Positions 1-9,463 of a DNA stretch of 19,684 bases are shown here, one piece after another (within the stretch, counting starts at the first letter, position 1; every line of letters begins with the position of its first letter). Made by a program: the position numbers and the translations under genes. The notes under the pieces are model-generated. The model saw nothing but the letters and a program-made list of their open reading frames with translations. It was not told the DNA's origin and ran no database searches. The stretch comes from Phoronis ovalis (lineage: Eukaryota > Phoronida > Phoronidae), in the NCBI GenBank assembly GCA_028565635.1, contig JAOXYB010015154.1, forward strand, positions 1 to 19,684, written 5' to 3'.

Positions 1-440
1 ACAACACCTACTGAAGCGCGTAACAGTGTGCCTTATAACATACCTTTGAAGCGAGTAACGGTGTTTGGATCGGGTGACTATATGCCCATTCACTATTACA
101 TAGTGATGGGCATAAAAAGGAAATAATTCCTTTTTGTCTCATTTTATTTGTCTCAAAATTGAATAAGGAAAACGGAGATTATATAGCTATTTTTTCTTAT
201 TCAACACTAATATTCAAACAAGGAAAACGGAATTGATTCGATTTCGATCTGAATAAGGAAAAAGAAATCAGTTCCCTTTTCCTTATTCGACTCAAAATTG
301 GGGTTCTCCATACTCGAACTAGGGTTCCCTTTCTTCTTGAACCCTCAACGGAACAAGGAAAAAGAAAATAGCTCCTTTTTTCCTATTAAATAACTTAATT
401 GTCACTTATAAGAGTAAGTGTTCACACATTTTTGCTTTAG
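1..440. repeat. AT-rich repeat and hairpin region, probably intronic
   Basis: No supported exon lies here. The stretch is full of short repeats. A near-identical pair, GAAGCGCGTAACAGTGT (13-29) and GAAGCGAGTAACGGTGT (48-64), is followed by a strong hairpin at 81-114 and a perfect 9-bp hairpin at 114-135. A GAATAAGGAAAA-type motif then recurs near 161, 219, 251 and 354. It appears as its reverse complement near 190-204 and 274-288, so neighbouring copies form inverted repeats. CTCAAAATTG occurs at 152-161 and again at 291-300. Because the exon at 441 needs a 5' partner, this is probably intron of the channel gene that has been invaded by a small repetitive element. The element type is not recognised. 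Confidence 0.55.
81..114. repeat. Hairpin (inverted repeat)
   Basis: The left arm TATGCCCATTCACTAT (81-96) and right arm ATAGTGATGGGCATA (100-114) are complementary over 15 pairs, with one bulged T and a 3-nt TAC loop. A second perfect hairpin follows at once: AAAAAGGAA (114-122), loop ATAA, TTCCTTTTT (127-135). These could be remnants of a small DNA transposon or a foldback element. No function is claimed. Confidence 0.7.
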
Positions 441-583
441 GATTTAACAATAACTTTGGCATCAGAGAGGTACAGTGAAGAACTAGAGTTTACAGCCGAT
501 CCTACCGACATGCACAAAGTATGTAGACGTTCATTTGTTGATGAACAGGAATGGAAACTTTATAAACACATTGAAGTACTTAA
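441..583 (+). CDS. pLGIC exon A: end of extracellular domain
   Basis: The acceptor is a pyrimidine-rich tract ending TTTTTGCTTTAG at 440, and the donor is GTGAGT at 584. The exon reads 47 codons plus two bases (phase 2). It begins DLTITLASERYSEELEF and ends in SFVDEQEWKLYKHIEVL. The DL start and the SFVDEQEW-LYKH motif match the part of the invertebrate pLGIC extracellular domain that follows the FPFDxQ motif. That motif should be in the previous exon, upstream of this window. Confidence 0.85.
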
Positions 584-2426
584 GTGAGTTTTGCACACAT
601 TTAAACTTACTTAAGTGAACTAAGGAGCACATACAATGTACGAAATTGGCATACAAATTAAGAAACCATTCAAGGTCATAACTGCAACTTTAACTATGCT
701 GGTGGAAACAGGCACCTTAATCCGTTGTCTTTTTTCCAGAGTAAACGAAGGGTCAGCTCGCATAGAAATCTTTCATTTGCAATAACATTTGGTATTTTAA
801 TGCTTTGAGTTACATATATACATTGAGGAATTGTGTATACTAATATTACGTAAAAATCTAATGACTTTGTGTAATACTATCGATCATCATACTTTACAAC
901 TTTTGCGAATTTAATTGTGCTTTAATTAAAAACAGAGGAGGCAATGCCTCTCAGTAAACTTGTGTTCATTTCCGGTGAGCATCAAGTTCACAAAATCAAT
1001 CTATGGAATTCCTTAAAATAATGGTTATGTAAACGTTGATATAGTCATTCCTAAATCCGTCGTGTCGCGGGGCATACCAGTAATTAAGGATTGTCCAGAC
1101 ACGCATGTACCAGTAAGGTTCGTCTTTTTAGAGATGAGTATTGTGACGAGATGGCAAGCGATGACCGACCTAAACCCATGTACCTCGTCAGATGTAGAGC
1201 AGCAAGAAGGGCCTGGTATTTCCTTGTCAACATGTACACTTTTACTGTGAGTATAGGATACAGTTCTTGAAAGCAATGCATTAATAAATCAGTTTTTTCT
1301 TAAGTACATGTATATCTGCAATAACTATGGGTATTTTACATCATTCAGCAACGGTGACAATACTTTAAGCCATTATACTATTATAGTGTGTTGTTGATTT
1401 ATAGGTAACTCCTGTTTTTTAGAACAAGCATTCGTCGAAAAGTTAAATGCTCTAATCCTAATGACGTCGATTGTTTTGCATTTCAGTTCTTGATTGTGGG
1501 CTTGTCGTTGTGCACATTTTCCGTCTCCCACGCTAAGCCAGAAAACCGTCTCCAGCTGTCGTTTACTTTATTATTGACGTCAGTGGCCTTCAAACTTGTT
1601 ATCAATCAATCCTTACCCAAGATTTCGTACATGACATACCTGGTGAGTGTGAGATGGACATTTTATAATTGTTTCTTTCAGCAACCAACCATAACAAAGA
1701 AGCCAAATATTGTAGTTTTCACTGACCGAGTGCTTTGACTACATACTGTCAATATTTGTTATAATTGTCTTCTTTAAATGAAAATAAACTAGACTAATTA
1801 CATTCATAATTTGTTTACCTAGGATCAATACAATATGGTTTCCACTGGTGTTATGGTTATGGTGTGCATCTGGCATGCTTTTGCATCGCTCTTAACTGAA
1901 TACAGCGCCATTGCAGTGGACAAAATCGCTGCAGCCGTCTTCTGTTTCATCTTTACACTTTTTAACGTCATATACGTGTTATACATATATTTTACGGTAA
2001 GTACATATCTAATATTCGTAATATTTGATCACGATGCGCAAGTAAGCCGCTTTGATTTAGGTGCACATATATGTATAAAATAGTATTTTTATCAGTAGCG
2101 AATATATGCGTAACCAGAAGAGCGATGATTTCAAAAAATAAATTTCGTGAAAATATGTTTTGGGCTGTTCACTTTAAAAAAAGCTTACTTTTATCGATCG
2201 AAAGCAGTAAGTGTATATTACACGAATGATTTTCTAGGTTTACAAAAAGCGACGACAAATGACACAAAGAGATCTAGATTATATGAAACAAATCCGTAAC
2301 GCACAAAGCGGCATTGCAAGCGCAAGACTTCTGGTAAGGGGATCATCAAAAGCCGTTACAGGGTATTCTAGAGGAAGCACTAAGGAGAGAATGAAGGAAC
2401 GTCAGAATGCTCTAGATTTGACGTAA
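441..2426 (+). CDS. Cys-loop (pentameric) ligand-gated ion channel subunit, 3' part, five exons
   Basis: The five exons (441-583, about 1099-1246, 1487-1642, 1823-1996, 2238-2426) join in phase to about 269 residues and end at TAA 2424-2426. The product is a pLGIC subunit: a plasma-membrane channel assembled as a pentamer and opened by a ligand or pH. Visible in order are the end of the extracellular domain (SFVDEQEWKLYKHIE), the pre-M1 segment RCRAARRAWYF, M1, M2 with RLQLSFTLLLTSVAFK, the conserved LPKISYMTYLD turn, M3, M4 and a basic tail. The M2 9' residue is Leu, as usual. The linker between M3 and M4 is only about ten residues, whereas most animal subunits have a long loop. The segment before M2 is PEN-R, neither the anionic PAR nor the cationic GEK pattern, so selectivity is unknown. 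The Cys-loop and N-terminus are missing, so the gene starts left of the window. The family call is firm; the ligand and subtype are not assignable. Confidence 0.88.
584..1098 (+). other. Intron A/B of the channel gene
   Basis: The intron runs from GTGAGT to an AG whose exact position is uncertain (1097-1098 or 1112-1113). I see no exon, repeat or RNA gene inside it. The other channel introns are 1247-1486, 1643-1822 and 1997-2237. Confidence 0.6.
1099..1246 (+). CDS. pLGIC exon B: pre-M1 segment
   Basis: This exon reads RLFRDEYCDEMASDDRPKP, then MYLVRCRAARRAWYF and LVNMYTFT into the start of M1. The RxAxRRAWYF stretch corresponds to the family's pre-M1 RRPGYYxxN motif. The donor GTGAGT is at 1247 (phase 0). 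Two acceptors fit the incoming phase 2: AG at 1097-1098 (start 1099) and AG at 1112-1113 (start 1114). Neither has a good pyrimidine tract, so the first five residues are uncertain. A longer open frame starting at 1062 is in another frame and does not match the family. Confidence 0.78.
1487..1642 (+). CDS. pLGIC exon C: M1 end, M2 and M2-M3 turn
   Basis: The acceptor TTTTGCATTTCAG ends at 1486, and the donor GTGAGT starts at 1643. The exon has 52 codons with phase 0 at both ends. It encodes FLIVGLSLCTFSVSHAKPEN, then RLQLSFTLLLTSVAFKLVIN and QSLPKISYMTYL. This is the most diagnostic part of the gene: the pore-lining M2 helix followed by the LPxxSYxTxL signature that links M2 to M3. Confidence 0.93.
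1823..1996 (+). CDS. pLGIC exon D: M3 and M4
   Basis: The acceptor is TTTACCTAG (AG 1821-1822), and the donor GTAAGT is at 1997. The exon has 58 codons in phase 0. M3 is about MVSTGVMVMVCIWHAFASLL, and M4 is about IAAAVFCFIFTLFNVIYVLY. Only TEYSAIAVDK lies between them, so the intracellular loop is almost absent, a feature better known from prokaryotic pLGICs and some invertebrate branches. Confidence 0.9.
2238..2426 (+). CDS. pLGIC exon E: basic C-terminal tail and stop
   Basis: The acceptor is TGATTTTCTAG (AG 2236-2237). There are 62 codons plus the TAA at 2424-2426. The exon starts VYKKRRQMTQRDLDYMKQIR directly after M4 and ends ERMKERQNALDLT. It carries many Lys and Arg residues and no hydrophobic segment. 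A post-M4 tail of this length is unusual, because most subunits end within a few residues of M4. Confidence 0.88.
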   Translation, partial: VYKKRRQMTQRDLDYMKQIRNAQSGIASARLLVRGSSKAVTGYSRGSTKERMKERQNALDLT

Positions 2427-2525
2427 CAAAGAATCATCTTGCTTTTGCGTTCTTGAATTAATAGTAAATAGTCATTATTTAAGTTTCACTAATTATTTTT
2501 AACCATTTGTAGTACTTAATGTTAT

Positions 2526-2531
2526 ATTAAA
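2526..2531 (+). promoter_or_regulatory. Candidate polyadenylation signal ATTAAA (channel gene)
   Basis: This common AATAAA variant lies 100 bases after the stop codon. A canonical AATAAA also occurs at 2624-2629. Either could end the transcript; motifs this short are frequent in AT-rich DNA. Confidence 0.4.
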
Positions 2532-2623
2532 GCAATGTTTTAATTTTACATGTAAACATACCTTTTACGTTTTGTCTTGCCATCCACATTAACTTATCAT
2601 GTTTGCATTGCTGTCGAGACATA

Positions 2624-2629
2624 AATAAA
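2624..2629 (+). promoter_or_regulatory. Candidate polyadenylation signal AATAAA (channel gene, distal)
   Basis: This canonical hexamer lies about 200 bases after the channel stop codon. It is an alternative to the ATTAAA at 2526. Confidence 0.4.
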
Positions 2630-3397
2630 AATACCGATAATAATCATCATGTTTCATGCCTACTCTCGATTTTTCGTCAATAGCTATCGAAAATGGTTAT
2701 TATGTTTGACTACAGACCATCAGGTGAACCCATCGGAAAGAACTAGGAAAAACACGGGATTTATACTAGCTTAATTGGAATTAACCATCAAACTTTATTA
2801 GATAAATTATTATGACTCAATTATGGCGATTTCTTTCATTTTAGACATTTTAAACCCATTTGAAAATTTCGAATAAAATGGACCCCATGAAGCTCAGCCC
2901 GCGCAGGATAAAATAAATGCTGAACACATTTTCAGATCTACATGGATAGACGAAGATTGCTTTTTGTTATCTTATGCTATCTTATGTTACAAGGAATTTC
3001 CACACTGCACGCAAATGGTGCATCAAATAAAAGTTAACGTATACTACATGCAATACTATAGTGTAACTATATAGAATATTTACCCACTGTTGCAATACAT
3101 TTACTGTACTTTACAGAACATTTCGTTAAAATTTAAATTTTAGTTTTGCAATTGTATTTTATAGAAGATTTACTATTATATAAATTTAATTCTAATAATT
3201 TAATCAGTTTGACACCTTAAATATGCGCATGTAAATACAATTTAATTACACTTCATTTAATATTTATATAATTATTAAAATAATAATTAATATGCACTAA
3301 ATCTTTTAAACTAGACGAATGTTTAAACATCAAAACTGAGTCCAAAATTGATCCCAAAGCTAGATGAAAATACCCACAGAGATTTGTCCCAGGCTCC
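2630..3397. other. AT-rich intergenic DNA
   Basis: This is the gap between the two convergent genes. It holds no open frame with recognisable protein features and no RNA gene. Positions 3160-3300 are almost entirely A and T. It could contain the degraded 5' part of the LINE that becomes recognisable at about 3398, but I cannot see endonuclease motifs. Confidence 0.5.
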
Positions 3398-3920
3398 TAC
3401 ATCATAAATACTGAAAATGACTATTTAATATTTATTTACTGTAAGCCTAATAAGTCAGTAGGACCCGACCACCATATCCCTAACTGGATACTTACCGACT
3501 CTGCAGGCATATTAATTCTAGTAACAGAGAATATAGTGTTCCCCAGCAAAGTAAAATGTGCAAACGTTACCCCGTACCAAAAGTAAACCCACTTAAAATA
3601 AGTAGTTAATGACATCACACCGATGTCATTGTCACCCGTACTCAATAAAAACATGGAAGGCTTTATATCTGAATGTGCCATATAAGGGGAAAAGTAGACC
3701 CTTATCAGTTTGGTGCAATGAAGCACATGTCACTTCTTATAGAAATTGCTTGTGTAATTGAAATTGATGTGTTCATTCTTGTTGTAAATCAGAGAGCCAT
3801 TTTGTTGTCTTAGGTTCTTGCATCGTCATAAAAAGTTGCATTAGCTCGTGACATTATTGCATCATTATCCATTTACTTTCTAAAAAAATTGGTATGATTT
3901 TCCAGTGCTTTTATACAGGG
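3398..3920 (+). mobile_element. Decayed non-LTR retrotransposon (LINE) reverse transcriptase fragment
   Basis: Three consecutive stretches in three different frames match the order of motifs in jockey/CR1-like reverse transcriptases. At 3440-3575 the reading is KPNKSVGPDHHIPNWIL, then VKCANVTPYQK, which corresponds to the family's N-x-K-x-x-GPD-x-IPNW and W-K-x-A-x-V-x-P-x-x-K motifs. At 3616-3682 DITPMSLSPVLNKNMEGFI matches the DxRPISLTPxLSKxxE block. At 3691-3740 VDPYQFGAMKHMSLLIEI matches DPxQFGxxxxxxxxxAL. At 3870-3900 HLLSKKIGM resembles HxxLLSKLxxxGM. In-frame stops, two frame changes and a missing segment between motifs show that it is dead. No YADD catalytic box or endonuclease is visible. 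Confidence 0.8.
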
Positions 3921-5340
3921 ACGTAACATCGACAATGGGAATACAGTCCTAAACTAAAATGCAAACTAAACAAACTTTGAATTATTTTTGGATTACATGA
4001 CAATGTTCTATTCATTCTGCAGACGAGACACTGGCACGTATCGGAAAACATATGCCGTGATGACAGACACTTTGTATGACAATCGCTACTAATTGCTACT
4101 AATTGCTCTCCGTGGTGTGTTCAAGAATAAGGGGGTGTAGGCAGTAGCTTTTCAGTTTTACAAATCTCATTTTATTGAGTTGTCTTTTATTAACACTGCC
4201 ATTATGTGCAAAACTACAAGTACGAAGAAATATAATGCAACGAAATAATATTTATTATTACATATTAAATGGGAAAATTTTAATAAAACACTTTAAGAAG
4301 TCAAAAACAAAGGTTTTGAACATATTTATAAGCCGTCATCATTCTGCTTATTCCAAATATGAGTACGTCTATAAATTTACAATAACACATCGGCTATAGT
4401 AGCACCTGCCTACATCTACATGCTATATAAGTCAAATATGAATTAAAATATGATAACACCTACTGAATTTTACATACAATTTATGATAGGTAATAATTAA
4501 TTTAGTTCTTGTCAAAGCTATTACATCTTACGTTATATTGCTATTATATTAAAATTACATTAATCAAAAAGGTATGTGATTGAAATGTTATGAAATGACT
4601 TAATAAATGACCATTTTAGGAATAAGTGAAAAGATCATTACGAAAGTGCATGGGCCTTCCTTTTGACCAATATTTTTTAAAGAGAATCGCTATTAACAAA
4701 TCATGTGATCCTGTCTTAATTATATCATGTTTGCCTTGTAAAATACAAACAATTATTTTCCAAAAACGTAATATTTCTATAACTCTCTTCATTGATAATG
4801 CAGATCAAAGCCAATAATAATACAGTACAGACTTCCATGCCCTCCCTATTCAAATTAGGAAAGTGAATAGATAAGACACGGTTTGTCAAAGCCATAGGAA
4901 ATCCATGAAATCATTTGTACAATTCAGTACATAATATGGTGTTTTTGTCATGCAAGACATTCACCAAACATTGGGACAATTTGAATGTGAACACTGCATT
5001 AAACGCAGGCTGTACAATTAAAGGCCACAAGCTATCTACAAAACTGTTTCTGATTTCAGTATTATCTCTATAGTATCTACAAGCAAAAACAAAAATTACA
5101 TCAAATTATAACATACATCAAAATAGTACTGGTATACACATATTAGACAACAACTAACACAAATGTGTAGTTTATATATCATTACACAATACATCACTGC
5201 ACTCTTCTAGAAATCGTATATACTCAAGGATACACCAACTGTAGGACTGCCTATTGCAAACACAAATTATTCTAATGGGTTAAGAGACTACAACATGCAT
5301 ATTGCTTCAGTCGACTGTTGTTGAAATTGTATGTCGAGTG
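3921..5340. other. Intergenic / distal 3' region, no gene seen
   Basis: AT-rich sequence without supported coding exons. The short open frames at 4175-4399 and 4626-4817 lack recognisable features and look like chance. A small tandem duplication, GCTACTAATTG twice, sits at 4084-4105. Part of this region may be 3' UTR of the large minus-strand gene if a polyadenylation site other than the nearest one is used. Confidence 0.5.
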
Positions 5341-5345
5341 CATGC

Positions 5346-5351
5346 TTTATT
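5346..5351 (-). promoter_or_regulatory. Candidate polyadenylation signal AATAAA (large gene)
   Basis: TTTATT on the + strand reads AATAAA on the - strand, about 65 bases after the stop codon at 5415-5417. It is the nearest canonical hexamer and would give a very short 3' UTR. Further copies exist, for example at 4171-4176. Confidence 0.45.
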
Positions 5352-5414
5352 CCTAAACAGAATCCCCATTTCGTGTCCTTTACATTATCATACATGTATT
5401 TGACTATAAAAGTT

Positions 5415-8400
5415 TCAAGACTTCAAATGATTTATGACAAGTTTCAATTTCTTCTCCACCGAGTCTGTAGAACTATCCATGTCATGTACTAAGTCTGAAT
5501 CCAGCATCTGAATTAGTTCATAGACTCCCGATCTTAAATCTGCTACAGACTGGTTTAAATCTTGATTTACTTCACTAAGTTCACCAACTTCTCTTTGCAG
5601 ATTAATTTTGATTTGTTCGTATTGCGTATTTTCCGATTCTAAAACTGCACATCTTTGTTCTGTATTGTTATTAGCCAGTTCTAAGGTATTTTTTTCTGAA
5701 GCTATTCTTCCGTATCTCTGCTCCAACTCCAAATAATTTTGTTTCAAAACATCGTACTGCACTTGACCATTTGTTAATTGCATTTCAAGTGTTTTACATT
5801 TGACTTTAAGATTATCATGTCTTTTTTTGTCTTCTTCTAATGTTGTAGATTTCTTATGAAGAACACTATACTCTTGTCTCAGTTTTTCATTAGATTTCTC
5901 CAAACTACTGCGCTCTGCTTCTAAGCAGGTACACTCATGTTCCAAATTACTGCATTTTTGTTTCAAAAGTTTATTCATTTCACCAAATCCATTACAATCA
6001 GATAAATATTTACCACAGTCCTTTTTAAGAACAGCGTTGCTTTCTTCTAAGTTTTTACATTTTTGTTCCAATTCTTCACATTGTTTACGCATATCCAAAT
6101 TTTCACTCACAATAACAGTATTGCACTGGGCTAATTGTTCATAATGACTACCTTGCTTCTCTAATGTGTCAATTTTCAAAAGTAATTGCTCATTTTCAAG
6201 TTCAAGGGCAGATTTTTCTGGAACAGGTGTAACTGCTTCATCTGACTCTTGTTCCAAGTTCTCACTTCCATCCACCACATTATTATCGTGACAAAGATTA
6301 GTACTTGTGACTGGACAACTTTCTTCATCAGGTTTAGCTTTATGGCTAATAGTATTATCGGCTACAACTTCCACGTTGTTTGCATCATCAGCAGCGACTG
6401 TTCTATCATCATTTTTCAAATGCTTGACATTACTAGCCTTACTGGAATAAAGAATTGAAGAACTTTTATCAGCGCTTTGAGTGTAGAAATGTGTGTCCTT
6501 ATTACTCCCAGTGGCATCTAAATCCAAAACTGATACATTTCCAATAGTTTGTGGGATAGCCACATTAAACTTGGACGATGTTGCTTCTTCATCATCTACA
6601 ATATCACATGCAGATGTTCTACACTCTGCATCTGCATCATCTAATCTCCAACCTTTATCCCTATCATCTAGTGTTTGTTCCTCAACATTGGCACCTATAT
6701 TATCTCCATATGACAGCATAGCCCCTTCATCTGCAGTTGCTTCCTCTGTATCAAAGTTACTGGCAGCATTTTGAATCCTTGCCATAGGTATATTTTCATC
6801 AGTCATACGGTTGTTGACTAATGAATCAGTTCGGTCCGTATCTTCTGCAGCTTTAGCTGCAGAGCTGATACTGAAAGCAGGTTGTTCATCTGCAGCACCT
6901 TTAGCAACATCACAATTATCTATTATACTCTTATCTTTAGCATTCTTTGCATCGTCATCATCATCTTTGCACATATCATTAGATTTGACGACATTTCCAC
7001 AAGTTTTAGATACGACACTTTGGTGAAGTGCTCCGGATCCAATATCAAGGTGAAACTCCTTGGGTGGCATTATATTGAAAATGTTAAAATTCTCCACTTC
7101 TGCTATATTTTCATCCGATGTTCTTCTAGTATCTTGATTTACAGTATAATTACTCTTCTCTATTAATTTATTAGCAGCACCGGCATCATAATTACTATCT
7201 TCCTCATCCCTCATTTTTGAATAACAGGACTCAACCACCTCCTCTTCAACAGTCATGTCAACTTCAATATTAAAAGTATCCTCGCCAAAATTGCCCCTTA
7301 ATCCATCACCACCAGAAGGCATGAAGTTATCAGAATCATCAGAATATTTCTTCAACACTTCATCACTATGAGAACTGGCATCTTGATCTTTGATAAGCGT
7401 AGTTTGTGATGCCACATTACCCAGCTCATTTGTCTCCACTTCAGTAATTTTGTAAACTTGACTTATTTCTGTATCAGCAGAAACAGAAGCATTACTGTCA
7501 TTAATCCTTTCCAAAATAGGAACTGTTTTAGCCTCAGCAGACACATCTGAAGTGCTTGCCAATGTGGATTCACCATAGGTGACTTCAGTAACCTTCAATA
7601 CAGTGATGATATCAGAGTTAATAACTTGGCTTTCTCCGTCAACAATTTCTTCACATGGGATATTTGGAACACTTACAATAGAATTAATGGTTCCAGGATC
7701 ACTACTTCTGTTACTGTTTTCATTTTCATTTATCTCAATTGCAGGGACAGATTCTCCCACAGGTATATCATCTGATTTGTCAAACTCTGTACCATCGGTC
7801 AATACAGTTAAGTTAAAGTTATCTACTTGTAGTTCAGAGCTGGTAGTTGCAGTGTTGAATCTAGCTTCAGCTGTCTCCCCGGCCTTAATCACATTATCTA
7901 AGCTTGCATCTTCAAAACTTTTTGAAACAACTACAGTGTCATGCAATGCAGTAAAATCACTATCTTTCACATTTTGTCTAATATCTTCTGCTACACATGA
8001 AACATCGGATTCTGGAAGAGTATCAGTTGTGTTCTCGGTTGAAGTGTAAAAATTTGCTATCATGGGAGCAGCAACTAAAGTGACATCAGTATCTTTGCTA
8101 GGACATGTTGTCTCGTTTGTTATGTCCCGATTCTCCATATCTATCCTGTTTACAATATTAGTCTTAGACACTTCATCAGGATTATCATCCCCTGCAGGAA
8201 CAGAAGTATTGGTAGCTTCATTATAACCTGGTATTTCATCAGCTCCTACCTCAGGAGCATTAGCTTCAGTGTCAGATTTTTCGCAAGGTGAACTAGCGGC
8301 TTTATGCACAGTAATTTGCTCCATATCATTATTTTCATCTTCAGTTTTCTCTGAAGTAGCAGATTCTGTCTCAGAGTATTTACTTTCAGCTACAGTAACA

Positions 8401-9463
8401 GTGACTGTAGTACCATCAACCATCACATTTGTCTCAGACAGAATATTACAATAATTATTGGGTTCTTCAAGTCTTATCAGTATTGCTTCTTCTTCATTAT
8501 CAGAAACTGTGCAAATAGCTGTTTCTGTTGGTACGATAGAGACAGGAGAACTCTCATGGTACTGTATCTGTTCCGTTTCTAACAGAACATTACAATAGTT
8601 AGGTTCTTGTTGCTTACACACTATTGGCTCATTTTCTGTATTAATAACTGTTCTAATGGTTTCTTCTGCAATAACAGGAGAAATTGTAGAACTTTCATGG
8701 TATTGTATTTGTTCAGTCTCGAACAGAATATCACAATAATTACGTTCTTGATGTTTAACTACACTTTCTTTATAGGCAACAGTACCAGTAGCTTTTTCAC
8801 TAGCTAAAGGAGGGACAGCTGAACTTTCATGATACGATATCAGATCAGTAGTAACTGCTGAGAGTATTGAACATTTGGAACTACCAGCATCTTTTTCAAC
8901 GGCATCATTTACAGTTGAGCTGTCTGAATTAGTTTCCGTCTTAGACGAAGAATAATTCACAACTTTAACATCATTTGTGCTGGTTGAAGTTAAAACATGG
9001 TCCTGTACTTCGGATGTAATCTCAATAGCTTTGTCTGCAGTAACAACATCAGGACATTTTTCAACATCAGGTGCAAAGATATCCATGACTGTTCTTGATG
9101 CAGATGAGTCCCCGCATATTTTGGAGGTACTCTCTCCAACCTTGTCAAGATTTTGCATATCACTATCAGCTGGTAAATCAGTCGTAGTTTGCTGTTCAAA
9201 CATGCCTTTCTCATCATATGATGCTTCGTCTGTGATTTGTATGGACTCTACAAAAGATTCCGACAATTTTCTCATTCTCACATATGGGATTCGTTCTTTC
9301 ATTTGCTGAAGTATTTCTTCCTGATTAAGCTCAGAATCAAAACAAGAAGCGTCCTGAGAATCCTGCTTCTCTTGGTTTGCGACATCTTGAGAAGTGTAAT
9401 CAGCCTCAGTACTTAACGATGGTGCCACTGGATAGAAGTCTAACTTAGGCAAGTCCTCATTAC
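5415..9463 (-). CDS. Large gene, exon 3 (last): acidic region, tandem repeats, coiled coil
   Basis: The acceptor GTCGGCTGTTTCAG ends at 9464. The exon has 1348 codons plus the stop at 5415-5417. It begins NEDLPKLDFYPVAPSLS. The open frame extends upstream to an ATG at 9509, but that stretch contains the acceptor tract and is read here as intron. The first 1080 residues are rich in Asp, Glu, Ser, Thr, Asn and Val, including a run of five Asp near 6960. There are no fingers or membrane segments. The last 260 residues form a coiled coil. A separate gene starting at ATG 9509 is the main alternative. Confidence 0.86.

Noticed and set aside
1-123. Open reading frame from the left edge ending in GIKRK and a stop
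   Set aside because: It runs through the hairpin and does not match the channel segment expected upstream of exon A. It is likely chance, although a partial exon cannot be fully excluded.
1062-1250. 62-codon + strand open frame and overlapping minus-strand frames around channel exon B
   Set aside because: The channel-like residues (RCRAARRAWYF) are in a different + strand frame, bounded by splice signals. The minus-strand frames, one of which resembles a pre-M1 segment by chance, have no continuation.
3436-3726. 96-codon minus-strand open frame
   Set aside because: It is the antisense of the LINE reverse transcriptase relic on the + strand, whose motifs are much more convincing.
4175-4817. 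Short open frames at 4175-4399 and 4626-4817
   Set aside because: They are AT-driven composition with no motifs, no splice context and no family resemblance.
7579-8049. Plus-strand open frames inside the large gene (for example 7579-8049, 12227-12637, 14759-15196)
   Set aside because: They are antisense shadows of Ser/Thr/Asp/Glu/Lys-rich coding exons on the minus strand. They show no protein features of their own.
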